DNA of 64,000 nt, from positions 124,001 to 188,000 of the forward strand of contig NZ_BCSP01000003.1 in assembly GCF_001570925.1 (NCBI RefSeq), in the 5' to 3' direction. Positions 1 to 7,875 of this stretch are shown here, piece after piece (position 1 is the first letter of the stretch; every line of letters begins with the position of its first letter). Under the pieces are notes generated by a model. That model was not told the DNA's origin. It saw only the letters and a list, made by a program, of their open reading frames with translations, and ran no database searches. Position numbers and translations under genes: made by a program. The DNA is from [Zimmermannella] bifida NBRC 103089 (GTDB lineage: Bacteria > Actinomycetota > Actinomycetes > Actinomycetales > Microbacteriaceae).

Positions 1-1
1 G

Positions 2-1123
2 ATGATTGTGGTGCTCTTCTTGCGCTTCGGCGAGGTCATCGGGCTCATGCAGATGCTGCAGCTCGATGGCTGGGGCGTCAGCGCCCTAGGACTTGCGCAG
101 CTGGCGTACCTGCCGACGTTTGTGGTGTGGGCGATGAGCTGGATGCTCGGGGCCGGATTCGACCTCGGCGTCGGTTCGCACGCCGGCCCCGGTGGTACCG
201 AAGCCGGGCCGCTACCGGTGCTGCCAATGTTTGGCCTGATTCCCGACGGCATCGAACCGTACTGGTGGGCGATTCTTGCCGTACCCGTTGCGATCGCCGC
301 TGCGTTCGTGTTCGTGAGCCGGATGTTCGGGCTCGTGTCGGATGCGGGCACTCGGTTGCAGCGTGCCGTCGCGCCGCTCGGTGGGGCAGCGGTGGCGGCA
401 ATCGCGATGTGGTTGCTCGCGTACCTATCGCAGGGCGGCATCGGGCCGGGACGCCTGGTGCAGTTCGGGCCCAATGCTGGGCTGGTGCTTGTTGCATCGC
501 TCGGACTGTTTGCGGTTGGTGGGCTCACTGGCGCGTTCGTGCCATTGCACGCGGTTGATCCGGGCCGCGAACCGGATGCAGATCGACGCGATGCCGATGC
601 ACACCTCACCGAGCCCGTGTTCGCCGACGAACAGGGCCTGCCGGTGCGGCGGGCACCGCGAACGCGCACCTGGCGCGACCGGATCCCGGGTGGGTTTGCG
701 CCGTGGGACGACGCCGATGATTCCGACCGTGGTAGGGATGCAAAGGGTTCCGATCACGACGCGACCGCCGAGTTTGATCTCGACGAATTTGCCGAGCTCG
801 ACCGCAAATTTGGCGGTGCCGACGCCAAGTTCGACGGCGACAACGATGAGGCTGACGCGCATCCGACAACGGACCTCTCGGATGTTGACGTTGAAGTGGG
901 AGACCGCACCGACCAAGCAATCGCTCATGTCGATGGCGAAGATACTTTTGCCGACGCAGCAAACGGCGATGCCGCATCCGCAAACACGCGACGTCAGCGC
1001 AGCACTATCGAAACGGATGCGGACCCCGGTCCATCGCGCCCGTCGCGCGGGCGTCGCGACAGTTCGCTGCGTGACGTGCTCGACCGTCCGGGCGAACCCG
1101 ATATCTACGCCGACCTCGACTAG
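2..1123 (+). CDS. DUF6350 family membrane protein, 3' part
   Basis: The 5' end lies outside the window, so only the last 373 residues are visible. Residues 1-185 hold several hydrophobic segments (around 1-15, 28-50, 85-108, 125-145 and 160-180). The remainder is a long acidic, Asp/Glu-rich disordered tail ending at a TAG. The layout of several membrane segments plus a charged tail, directly upstream of purN-purH, matches the DUF6350 (PerM-like) proteins that I recall at this position in Microbacteriaceae. The family's biochemical role is unknown; a cell-envelope or division link is only inferred from the PerM name. No function can be assigned from residues seen here. Confidence 0.7.
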   Translation: MIVVLFLRFGEVIGLMQMLQLDGWGVSALGLAQLAYLPTFVVWAMSWMLGAGFDLGVGSHAGPGGTEAGPLPVLPMFGLIPDGIEPYWWAILAVPVAIAAAFVFVSRMFGLVSDAGTRLQRAVAPLGGAAVAAIAMWLLAYLSQGGIGPGRLVQFGPNAGLVLVASLGLFAVGGLTGAFVPLHAVDPGREPDADRRDADAHLTEPVFADEQGLPVRRAPRTRTWRDRIPGGFAPWDDADDSDRGRDAKGSDHDATAEFDLDEFAELDRKFGGADAKFDGDNDEADAHPTTDLSDVDVEVGDRTDQAIAHVDGEDTFADAANGDAASANTRRQRSTIETDADPGPSRPSRGRRDSSLRDVLDRPGEPDIYADLD

Positions 1124-1192
1124 CACCGTGCGTGTCCGGGGCGACCGTAGCCGTCAAAACCGGCAGCACTAGGGTGTTGCGGCGCCGCGCGA

Positions 1193-1198
1193 TAGAAT
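1193..1198 (+). promoter_or_regulatory. -10 box (TAGAAT) for leaderless purN
   Basis: TAGAAT is followed by exactly six bases and then the GTG start of purN, with no Shine-Dalgarno sequence between. This TANNNT-N6-start layout recurs at nine other genes here and is the usual appearance of leaderless promoters in actinobacteria. The transcription start itself is inferred. Confidence 0.6.
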
Positions 1199-1204
1199 CG
1201 ACCG

Positions 1205-1810
1205 GTGCTAAACGTTGTCGTACTCATTTCTGGGACTGGCTCCAATTTGCGAGCCCTCCTCGAAGCCATTGACGACGCCGAACGCACGGGTACCCCGATG
1301 GGCGCCCGCGTCGTTGCTATCGGCGCGGACACTCCCGAGGCGAATCTCGCCCTCGCCACCGAACGCGGCATCCCGACGTTCGTCGTGCGCCCGCGCGACT
1401 ACGAGAACCGTGCGGCCTGGGGCGATGCACTGCTGCAAGAAGTACAGCGTTTCACGCCCGACCTGACCATTCTCAGCGGCTTCATGCGGCTCGTTCCTCC
1501 CGCCTTCGTGGAGGCGCTCGCACCCGCACTGCTGAACACGCACCCCGCTTTCCTGCCCGAGTTCCCGGGCGCCCACGCCGTTCGCGATGCGATGGCCGCG
1601 GGCGCCACGCAGACCGGCGCCACGATCATGATCGTCGACAACGGTGTCGATACCGGACCAATCATCGAACAGCAACGCATCCCGATTCATCCCGAAGACA
1701 CCGAAGCAACTCTGCACGAACGCATCAAGGTCGTTGAACGCGACCTGCTGATCCGCACCGTGCAGGGCATTGCCAACGGCACCATCAACCTCAAGGAGAT
1801 CGCCGCATGA
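1205..1810 (+). CDS. purN: Phosphoribosylglycinamide formyltransferase PurN
   Basis: This 201-residue cytosolic enzyme transfers a formyl group from 10-formyl-THF to GAR, the third step of purine synthesis. The N-terminal phosphate-binding loop [12 protein letters not shown] is present. The catalytic Asn and His sit in [10 protein letters not shown], and the Asp lies in [11 protein letters not shown]. Length matches the family. The GTG start at 1205 is chosen because homologs begin close to the first beta strand and a TAGAAT -10 box lies six bases upstream, which suggests a leaderless mRNA. The stop overlaps the purH start (ATGA), so the two are translationally coupled. The identification is firm. 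Confidence 0.97.
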   Translation: MLNVVVLISGTGSNLRALLEAIDDAERTGTPMGARVVAIGADTPEANLALATERGIPTFVVRPRDYENRAAWGDALLQEVQRFTPDLTILSGFMRLVPPAFVEALAPALLNTHPAFLPEFPGAHAVRDAMAAGATQTGATIMIVDNGVDTGPIIEQQRIPIHPEDTEATLHERIKVVERDLLIRTVQGIANGTINLKEIAA

Positions 1811-3432
1811 GTGCGCCGAAAATCACCGAAGCCCGCCGCGAACGCAACCAGGTCGCCATCCGTCGCGCCCTAATCTCGGTATCCGACAAGACCGACCTGC
1901 TGAAGCTGGCGACCGCCCTCGGTAAGGCCGGCGTCGAGATCGTCTCGACCGGTTCGACCGCGGCCCAGATTCGGGATGCGGGCATCGCCGTTACCGAGGC
2001 AAGCGAAGTGACCGGCTTCCCCGAGATGCTCGACGGTCGCGTCAAGACCCTGCACCCGGCAATCCACGGTGGTCTGCTCGCCGACCTGCGCCTCGAATCG
2101 CACGAAAAGGCACTGGGCGAGTTTGGCATCAAGCCGTTCGACCTGGTCGTCGTCAACCTCTACCCGTTTGCCGAAACGGTCGCGTCGGGTGCCCAGGGTG
2201 ACGACGTGGTTGAGCAGGTCGACATTGGTGGTCCAGCCATGGTTCGCGCCTCGGCAAAGAACCACGCAAACGTCGCCATCGTGGTGTCGCCCAACAACTA
2301 CGACGGCATCATCACCGCCCTCGAAAACGGCGGCACCACCCTCGAACAGCGCCGCAAGCTGGCCGCCGAAGCCTTCGCACACACCGCCGAATACGACGCC
2401 AACGTTGCTGCCTGGTTTGCCCAGGAAACCGCAACCGAAACGGCGAATGCAACCGACGCAGCTGCAGAATTCCCCGCATCCCTCGAACTCACCGGCAACC
2501 TCGAGGCCACGCTGCGCTACGGCGAAAACTCGCACCAGCAGGCAGCCCTGTACCAGCTGCCTGACGGCCGCGGTATCGCGCAGGCAACCCAGCTGCACGG
2601 TAAGGCCATGTCGTACAACAACTACGTGGATGCGGATGCCGCGCTGCGTGCGGCGTACGACTTCGATGCACCAGCCGTTGCGATCATCAAGCACGCGAAC
2701 CCCTGCGGTATCGCGGTAGCACCGGCTGGTCTCGATGATGCTGCGGCCATCGCCGAAGCTCACCGCCGCGCTCACGCTACCGACCCGGTTTCGGCCTTTG
2801 GTGGCGTTGTGGCAGCGAACCGCGAGGTCTCGGCAGAAATGGCCGCGACCCTCAGCGAAATCTTCACCGAGGTTGTTGTGGCTCCCGGCTTTGCTGCCGA
2901 GGCTGTTGCAATTCTCAGCGCCAAGAAGAACATCCGCCTGCTGCAGTTGCCTGCCGGCTACGCGCGCGAAGCCGTTGAGGTGCGTCAGATCTCAGGCGGT
3001 CTGCTGGTGCAGACGCCAGACTCGTTCGTCGGCAACCAGATGCACGCCGGCTGGGAACTCGTTACCGGTGAAGCCGCCGACGAGGCCACCCTGCGCGACC
3101 TCGAATTCGCCTGGAAGGCCTGCCGCGCGGTGAAGTCGAACGCCATTCTGCTTGCCAACGACGGCGCCGCAACCGGCGTCGGCATGGGGCAGGTCAACCG
3201 CGTTGACTCCTGCCGCCTCGCCGTCGATCGTGCCGCCGACCGCGCGGCCGGATCGGTCGCCGCATCCGACGCGTTCTTCCCGTTCGCTGACGGCCTGCAG
3301 GTGCTGATCGACGCTGGCGTTCGCGCTGTCGTGCAGCCCGGTGGTTCGATCCGTGACGAAGAAGTGAAGGCCGCTGCCGAAGCTGCCGGCATCACCATGT
3401 ACTTCACCGGCGAACGCCACTTCTTCCACTAA
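1807..3432 (+). CDS. purH: Bifunctional AICAR formyltransferase / IMP cyclohydrolase PurH
   Basis: The 541-residue enzyme catalyses the last two steps of IMP synthesis. Its N-terminal MGS-like cyclohydrolase domain (about 15-190) carries the typical [14 protein letters not shown] and [14 protein letters not shown] motifs. The C-terminal AICAR transformylase domain (about 215-541) includes [10 protein letters not shown], with the catalytic Lys-His, and ends in [10 protein letters not shown]. It starts on the ATG that overlaps the purN stop, so purN-purH is an operon. PurN and PurH are the two formyl-THF-dependent steps of purine synthesis, which fits the nearby purU, glyA and folD. No lesion was seen. 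Confidence 0.98.
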   Translation: MSAPKITEARRERNQVAIRRALISVSDKTDLLKLATALGKAGVEIVSTGSTAAQIRDAGIAVTEASEVTGFPEMLDGRVKTLHPAIHGGLLADLRLESHEKALGEFGIKPFDLVVVNLYPFAETVASGAQGDDVVEQVDIGGPAMVRASAKNHANVAIVVSPNNYDGIITALENGGTTLEQRRKLAAEAFAHTAEYDANVAAWFAQETATETANATDAAAEFPASLELTGNLEATLRYGENSHQQAALYQLPDGRGIAQATQLHGKAMSYNNYVDADAALRAAYDFDAPAVAIIKHANPCGIAVAPAGLDDAAAIAEAHRRAHATDPVSAFGGVVAANREVSAEMAATLSEIFTEVVVAPGFAAEAVAILSAKKNIRLLQLPAGYAREAVEVRQISGGLLVQTPDSFVGNQMHAGWELVTGEAADEATLRDLEFAWKACRAVKSNAILLANDGAATGVGMGQVNRVDSCRLAVDRAADRAAGSVAASDAFFPFADGLQVLIDAGVRAVVQPGGSIRDEEVKAAAEAAGITMYFTGERHFFH

Positions 3433-3447
3433 GCCGACGCAAATTAG

Positions 3448-3485
3448 GGGAGCGGTCGCCCGCACACGCGACCGCGACCGCTCCC
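3448..3485 (+). terminator. Strong hairpin after purH
   Basis: A 12-bp perfect stem (gggagcggtcgc with gcgaccgctccc) lies 16 bases after the purH stop and before the next gene. It has no run of T after it, as is common in high-GC actinobacteria. It may end the purNH transcript or attenuate it into the next gene. Confidence 0.65.
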
Positions 3486-3534
3486 GTCACACTCGCATCC
3501 GCATCCTCGACCGAAGCTCGACCCGAAGGCCATC

Positions 3535-4758
3535 TTGACCGAACACACCGAAACCACCCGCAACCTCGGCAAAGCCGTAGGCATCGCGGCCCTGCTCACG
3601 CTGTGCGCCACCATGTTCGCCACCAACGAGCGCGACATCACCATGGTGCTGCCTGCTTGGGACACGTTCATGCGTGCCTTTGGCATCGCCCTGGTGCCCA
3701 CCGTGATCTACGCCGCGGTCATGTACCTCATCGGTTCGCTGTGGCGGTTGGATGCGGCGTGGAAGGCTGCGATTGCGGCGCTCGCAGGTGCGCTGGTTGG
3801 TCATGGCCTTGGCTACATCTTCCAAATCCTCTCGAACGGTGCCGAACTCAATGAGACCGCGTGGCAGCTCATCCTGACTGAGCCGCTCGGACTTTCATTC
3901 CCGTTCGTCATCAGCGCTGTCGTGATCGCCGCGATCGTCGTGCCGCTGGTGCTGCGCGACCGCGACGAAACCGAAACGGATGCGCGCTCGATGCGCCGTC
4001 CGGCACCGATTGCGGCCGTCGGCTCGGCGTTCATGCGCGTGCCTTCGGACGAGTTCCTCTCGTCGCTCGACGACGAAACGCAAGACCGCGCCAACGAGCA
4101 GTGGGAAGCGGTTGTGGCGATGCTCGAAGAACACGAGTGGGGTACGCAGGCAATCGGTGGCGCCGAGCAAGAGCACGATTCGCTCTACCTTGCCGACACT
4201 GCGCTGGTGCTCGGCGAGCAGGTCATCATGGCGCAGCCGGCCAAGTCGGATGAACGTCGACTGTTCACCGAGGTCCGTCGCGATCTCGAGGGTGCCGGCG
4301 CGATTTTTGATGAGCTCGAAGCTCCGGCCGAGTTTGACCCAATGGACGTCGTGCAGGCCGACGGCGCGCTCTACGTGGGCGTCGGTGCTCGCACCAACGC
4401 GGCAGCGCTGCGCGGCCTGCGTCGCTTGGTTACCGCGCGCGGCTACCGCGTGATTGCCGTTCCGGTAGCTGGCGGGATGCGGTTGGCTGAGGCCATGTCG
4501 GTCCTGCCCGATGGCACCAAGCTCGTGTGGGCCGAGGCCGTGCAGACGCCGAGCGTGCTCGGCGGGTTCATTGCGGTTCCCGAACCGCGCGGTGCGGCAG
4601 CAATCGCGCTGGACGCACAGACCATCGCGATGTCCGCATCCGCGACCCAGACCGCCGAACTGGTTCGTGCGCTCGGGTACCGGGTTGAGCTGCTTGAACT
4701 CGATGCGCTTGAAGCCAAGGGTGTGACCCTGCCGCGCATGTTGCTGCTTTCGCGCTAA
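3535..4758 (+). CDS. Membrane-anchored DDAH-like protein lacking catalytic residues
   Basis: 407 residues. About 1-140 form four hydrophobic segments. About 160-407 follow the fold pattern of dimethylarginine dimethylaminohydrolase: DTALVLGEQVIMAQPA, LYVGVGARTNAAALR, VIAVPVAGGMRLAEA and a C-terminal GYRVELLELDALEAKG stretch. In active enzymes of the family the first region contains VEDT, the third contains LHLKSA with the catalytic His, and the end reads EGCVTCLS with the catalytic Cys. Here these read LADT, MRLAEA and KGVTLPRM, and the only Cys is in the first membrane helix. It is therefore probably a pseudoenzyme. The TTG start at 3535 is supported by a GAAGG six bases upstream. Substrate binding, if any, is unknown. 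Confidence 0.75.
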   Translation: MTEHTETTRNLGKAVGIAALLTLCATMFATNERDITMVLPAWDTFMRAFGIALVPTVIYAAVMYLIGSLWRLDAAWKAAIAALAGALVGHGLGYIFQILSNGAELNETAWQLILTEPLGLSFPFVISAVVIAAIVVPLVLRDRDETETDARSMRRPAPIAAVGSAFMRVPSDEFLSSLDDETQDRANEQWEAVVAMLEEHEWGTQAIGGAEQEHDSLYLADTALVLGEQVIMAQPAKSDERRLFTEVRRDLEGAGAIFDELEAPAEFDPMDVVQADGALYVGVGARTNAAALRGLRRLVTARGYRVIAVPVAGGMRLAEAMSVLPDGTKLVWAEAVQTPSVLGGFIAVPEPRGAAAIALDAQTIAMSASATQTAELVRALGYRVELLELDALEAKGVTLPRMLLLSR

Positions 4759-4803
4759 GTTGCTGCCCACACCTGCTCGCGCCGACGATTAACTGTCGGA
4801 ATG

Positions 4804-4837
4804 CGAAACGCCCCGTGCTTGCGCGCGGGGCGTTTCG
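4804..4837 (+). terminator. Terminator hairpin between convergent genes
   Basis: The arms cgaaacgccccg and cggggcgtttcg form a 12-bp perfect stem with a ten-base loop. It lies between the end of the DDAH-like gene and the end of the convergent GNAT gene, and could serve both strands. Confidence 0.8.
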
Positions 4838-4952
4838 ACGTATCGGTGTGGTCTAAATGCAAAGTAATCTTTGCAGCGCTGGCTGTGAGGAGCGCCGGTT
4901 TGGCGACCTGACTCGCTGTGAATCTGCGGCAGAATCCCGGATGCGGACGGCC

Positions 4953-5408
4953 CTAGTCGAGTTGGCGACTGCCGATAATCTCGCCGTAGGGCGTGGTGTC
5001 AGTTTCGACGAAGCCGAGCGCGGTGAAGAACTTGCCCGGACCGTGTTCGCCTTCTTCCCAGATGGCGAACACGCGGTCGAGTCCGCGTCGACGAGCCTCG
5101 TCGAGTACGGCGTTCACGGCAAATCGACCGATTCCCTGACGCTGGTGATCGGCATCGACGTTCATGCGCAGGATAGTCGCGCGGTAGAGCTCGTCGTCGG
5201 TGGCGGGGTTGAAGGTGGCCATGATGAAGGCGACAACTTTGCCCTCGTCTTCGATGACTCGTGGCCACATGGTCTCTTGGTTGACGTATGCCTCGGCGAT
5301 GGAGTGCGAAACTGGCGCAACAAAGGCCTCCTGACCCGGCTTCAGGGTCAGCGTGTTCGCCGCGACAACGTTGTCTGCGGTAAGTGGAACAAGTTGTAGT
5401 GCTGCCAT
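4953..5408 (-). CDS. GNAT family N-acetyltransferase
   Basis: This 151-residue single-domain acyl-CoA acetyltransferase has the acetyl-CoA loop HQRQGIGRFAVNAVL (about residues 88-102), the Q/RxxGxG/A signature of the family. The preceding strand RATILRMNVD and the C-terminal FFTALGFVETD also fit. The substrate cannot be told; the overall pattern is like spermidine- or aminoglycoside-type small-molecule GNATs, but nothing is diagnostic. The ATG at 5408 has no Shine-Dalgarno sequence. TAGGCT lies exactly six bases upstream, so the mRNA is probably leaderless. It is convergent with the preceding gene and appears monocistronic. Confidence 0.85.
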   Translation of the reverse strand: MAALQLVPLTADNVVAANTLTLKPGQEAFVAPVSHSIAEAYVNQETMWPRVIEDEGKVVAFIMATFNPATDDELYRATILRMNVDADHQRQGIGRFAVNAVLDEARRRGLDRVFAIWEEGEHGPGKFFTALGFVETDTTPYGEIIGSRQLD

Positions 5409-5414
5409 GGCTGG

Positions 5415-5420
5415 AGCCTA
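5415..5420 (-). promoter_or_regulatory. -10 box (TAGGCT) for leaderless GNAT gene
   Basis: Read on the minus strand, TAGGCT is followed by six bases and the ATG at 5408. It matches the TANNNT-N6-start layout seen at other genes in this window. Confidence 0.5.
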
Positions 5421-5657
5421 TACTGCCGTACTTGCAAGACTCCCGAAAAATCGCGGTACGTAGGACCCATGCGAGGTGGTGGAGCAGCGGATGCGAAACG
5501 CTGGGCATTTGCCCGGTGATGACCCGTTAATGAGGTTGCGCGAACTACACTGACATGAAGTTAAGCGAACCCGCGCGTGGCGTGGTGCGCCGAATGGCTG
5601 CGGGTGATCAGCAGCGTGGTTCGTTGATCTGAACTCGGAAGCGATGGAGGCCGCCGA

Positions 5658-7574
5658 ATGGCGAAGAAGACAGCGGAGACTGACCGCTCAATCGAAGTGC
5701 TCGTGCGAGTTGATGGGCAGGGCGAGTTTCGAGACGGTGTCGAGCTGGTTCGTGCTTCGGCAGCGAATGCGGATGAACTTCGCGGCGAACTCATGGAACG
5801 CGCGATGCGTGCCGCGATGGAGTCGGGTGCCAACATTTCGGTTCGCATCATTGACGTCGACGGCATTTACCAACTGATCTGCGGCGCAGACGGATCGCTC
5901 GACCAAATCGGGGGAGTTGAACCACTGCAGCCCGGTGACACTGAGCTCACGCCAGCAACCGATGAGGCAGACGACGGCGAAGCGCAGACTGCCGACGAAG
6001 CCGACGAAGCCAACGCTGAGCCACGCGCTGAAATTGATGACGCCGACCTCGAGCACGCCGACCAGCACCTGCGGGAGCAGCGTGACGGCGGCTACCGCGA
6101 ACTCTTTGTAGACGGTGCTGACGCCGTCTCGCAGCAGGTGCAGGAACCGTTCGTAGACGACCCAGCCACGCGCATCCCGCGCGAAGACATGCTCGCGCCG
6201 AGCTATGACGAGCTCATCACCCACAGCTCGGAAATCGACGAGATCGAAGACGCCCCAATTCAGCCGACCGGTCTCTTTGACGACGAGATTGCCGACGGTC
6301 TGGGTGAAGAATTCGATCAAACGGCGTTCGCAGATAGCAATGCGTCGGCGGATGCGACCGGTACCGCAGACGACCAGCTCGACTCGCTGCTCGCAACTGA
6401 AGAAGAACTGACCCCGGCGCAGCGTGGCCGACTTGCCGCGTTGAAAGCGGTGCGAGAACAGCGACGTGCGCAAGAAGAAACCCCCAAGGAGTGGGCGCCA
6501 GCCTTCCTCCGCGATCGCGGTGCTGCCGCAGAAGCAGCGAAGCAGCCAGCCGAGCCCACATTGCCGACCGCACCGGCCGCATCCGCGCCTACTGCCGCAG
6601 TTGCTGGCGGCGCTGGTACAACAGCAGCTGCCACGGGTAACGCACCAACGCTCGATGACTTCTTTGCCGACCGAAAGCCCGAACGCGCCATTCCCGCAGA
6701 ACAGGGTTGGCGGGCCAGCGTGCGCCGCATGACCGGTGGCGCCATCACGCTCGGCCCGGGCAAGCGTGAACAGGCTGAGCGTGACGAACTCGCATCAATT
6801 CGCCGGGTGTTCGACGGACCGCGCACGATCGTCGTGGTCAACCCCAAGGGTGGCGCCCACAAAACCACCGCGACGCTGATGATCGCCGCGATGTTCGGCA
6901 TCCACCGTGGTGGCTACACGCTCGCCTGGGACAACAACGAGACCCGAGGCACCCTCGGTTGGCGTTCGCAGCCGGGAAAGAACACGACGACCGCGGTCGA
7001 CCTGCTGCGCGAACTGCCACGCTTCGCCATTTCAGGCGGCGCCACGATTGCCGATATCGACCGCTTCGTGCGCAACCAGGGCGACGCCAAGTTCGACGTA
7101 CTCGCCAGTGACGACGACGCTGCCAGCGCCGCAATCATCGACGATGATGCCTTCAGCCGACTGCACTCGATGCTCTCGCGCTTCTACCGCGTCATGGTCA
7201 TCGACACGGGAAACAACATGCGCGCATCCAACTGGGAAGCCGCGCTCGAAGTCGCCGACCAACTCGTGATCATCTCGACCGCGCGCGAAGACACCGCGGC
7301 CTCGGCTGCCTGGCTTGCCGACGGTCTGCGCGAACGCGGCTACGAAGACAAGCTCGCCAATGCGGTGACGATTCTTTCGTCGCCGAGCGCAAAGGAAGAC
7401 GCGGAGCTCACCAACAAGCTGCGCAAGCACTTCGAAGCGCTCACCCGCGCGGTGGTTGCGGTGCCGTACGACCACGAATTTGTTGGTGGTGGCGCGTTGA
7501 ACACGCAGCGCTTGGCACCCGAGACGCTGCGCGCGTGGCGACACGCAGCCGCGGTCATCGCCGAAGGACTCTAG
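5658..7574 (+). CDS. ParA/MinD-like ATPase with long acidic N-terminal region
   Basis: 638 residues. Residues 1-90 form a small folded region. About 90-370 are acidic and Ala/Pro-rich, probably disordered. About 390-638 form a P-loop ATPase of the ParA/MinD class, with the deviant Walker A NPKGGAHKTTATL (KGGxxKT), then LAWDNNETRGTLGWR and the Walker B-like VMVIDTGNNMRASNWE. Similar proteins are conserved in Microbacteriaceae. They resemble the ATPases near type VII secretion loci, but no secretion gene lies beside this one, so I assign no process. The ATG at 5658 has GGAGG about eight bases upstream. The flanking gaps suggest it is monocistronic. Confidence 0.8.
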   Translation: MAKKTAETDRSIEVLVRVDGQGEFRDGVELVRASAANADELRGELMERAMRAAMESGANISVRIIDVDGIYQLICGADGSLDQIGGVEPLQPGDTELTPATDEADDGEAQTADEADEANAEPRAEIDDADLEHADQHLREQRDGGYRELFVDGADAVSQQVQEPFVDDPATRIPREDMLAPSYDELITHSSEIDEIEDAPIQPTGLFDDEIADGLGEEFDQTAFADSNASADATGTADDQLDSLLATEEELTPAQRGRLAALKAVREQRRAQEETPKEWAPAFLRDRGAAAEAAKQPAEPTLPTAPAASAPTAAVAGGAGTTAAATGNAPTLDDFFADRKPERAIPAEQGWRASVRRMTGGAITLGPGKREQAERDELASIRRVFDGPRTIVVVNPKGGAHKTTATLMIAAMFGIHRGGYTLAWDNNETRGTLGWRSQPGKNTTTAVDLLRELPRFAISGGATIADIDRFVRNQGDAKFDVLASDDDAASAAIIDDDAFSRLHSMLSRFYRVMVIDTGNNMRASNWEAALEVADQLVIISTAREDTAASAAWLADGLRERGYEDKLANAVTILSSPSAKEDAELTNKLRKHFEALTRAVVAVPYDHEFVGGGALNTQRLAPETLRAWRHAAAVIAEGL

Positions 7575-7717
7575 GCCACCGTTAGGTCACTGCACGCTGG
7601 ATTAGTGTTGTCCCATTCGTCGAGTCGATTAGCACGATCCGCTCATGTCGAAGCAGCCGCACTAATCTACGGCGCTGCGTCCGGTACCCGGTGGTCGGGA
7701 GCTCGTTCGGCATAAGT

Positions 7718-7772
7718 TGCACAAAATCGCGTTTATATCGCTGTGAGAGCAACATAGGCTCGATTTTGTGCA
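7718..7772. promoter_or_regulatory. 12-bp inverted repeat, candidate operator or RNA structure
   Basis: tgcacaaaatcg at 7718-7729 is repeated as its exact reverse complement at 7761-7772, with 31 bases between. It lies about 100 bases upstream of the trpEG start. It could be a regulator's paired site or a stem in an untranslated transcript. The function is not known. Confidence 0.45.
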
Positions 7773-7863
7773 CCTTAGTGCAAGTAGTCCTTGGCAACCT
7801 GCCCTCACTGCATGCCGGTTGCGGTGCAACCATCGACCGTGCCGCGCCGCTTCGTCGACAGGC

Positions 7864-7869
7864 TACGAT
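7864..7869 (+). promoter_or_regulatory. -10 box (TACGAT) for leaderless TrpE-TrpG fusion gene
   Basis: TACGAT is followed by six bases (tttggg) and the ATG at 7876. This supports that start over upstream in-frame candidates. Confidence 0.6.
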
Positions 7870-7875
7870 TTTGGG

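Larger units (their letters stand above)
7575..7875. other. Intergenic region before the TrpE-TrpG fusion gene
   Basis: These 301 bp contain no convincing gene. It is visibly richer in A and T than its neighbours around 7700-7775. It holds a long-range 12-bp inverted repeat (7718-7729 with 7761-7772), a small 6-bp hairpin (7817-7831) and the -10 box at 7864. I looked for a tryptophan-rich leader peptide and did not find one. Confidence 0.6.

Noticed and set aside
7575-7875. Tryptophan attenuator with leader peptide
   Set aside because: No short frame with adjacent Trp codons precedes the hairpins, and the trpEG start itself looks leaderless.
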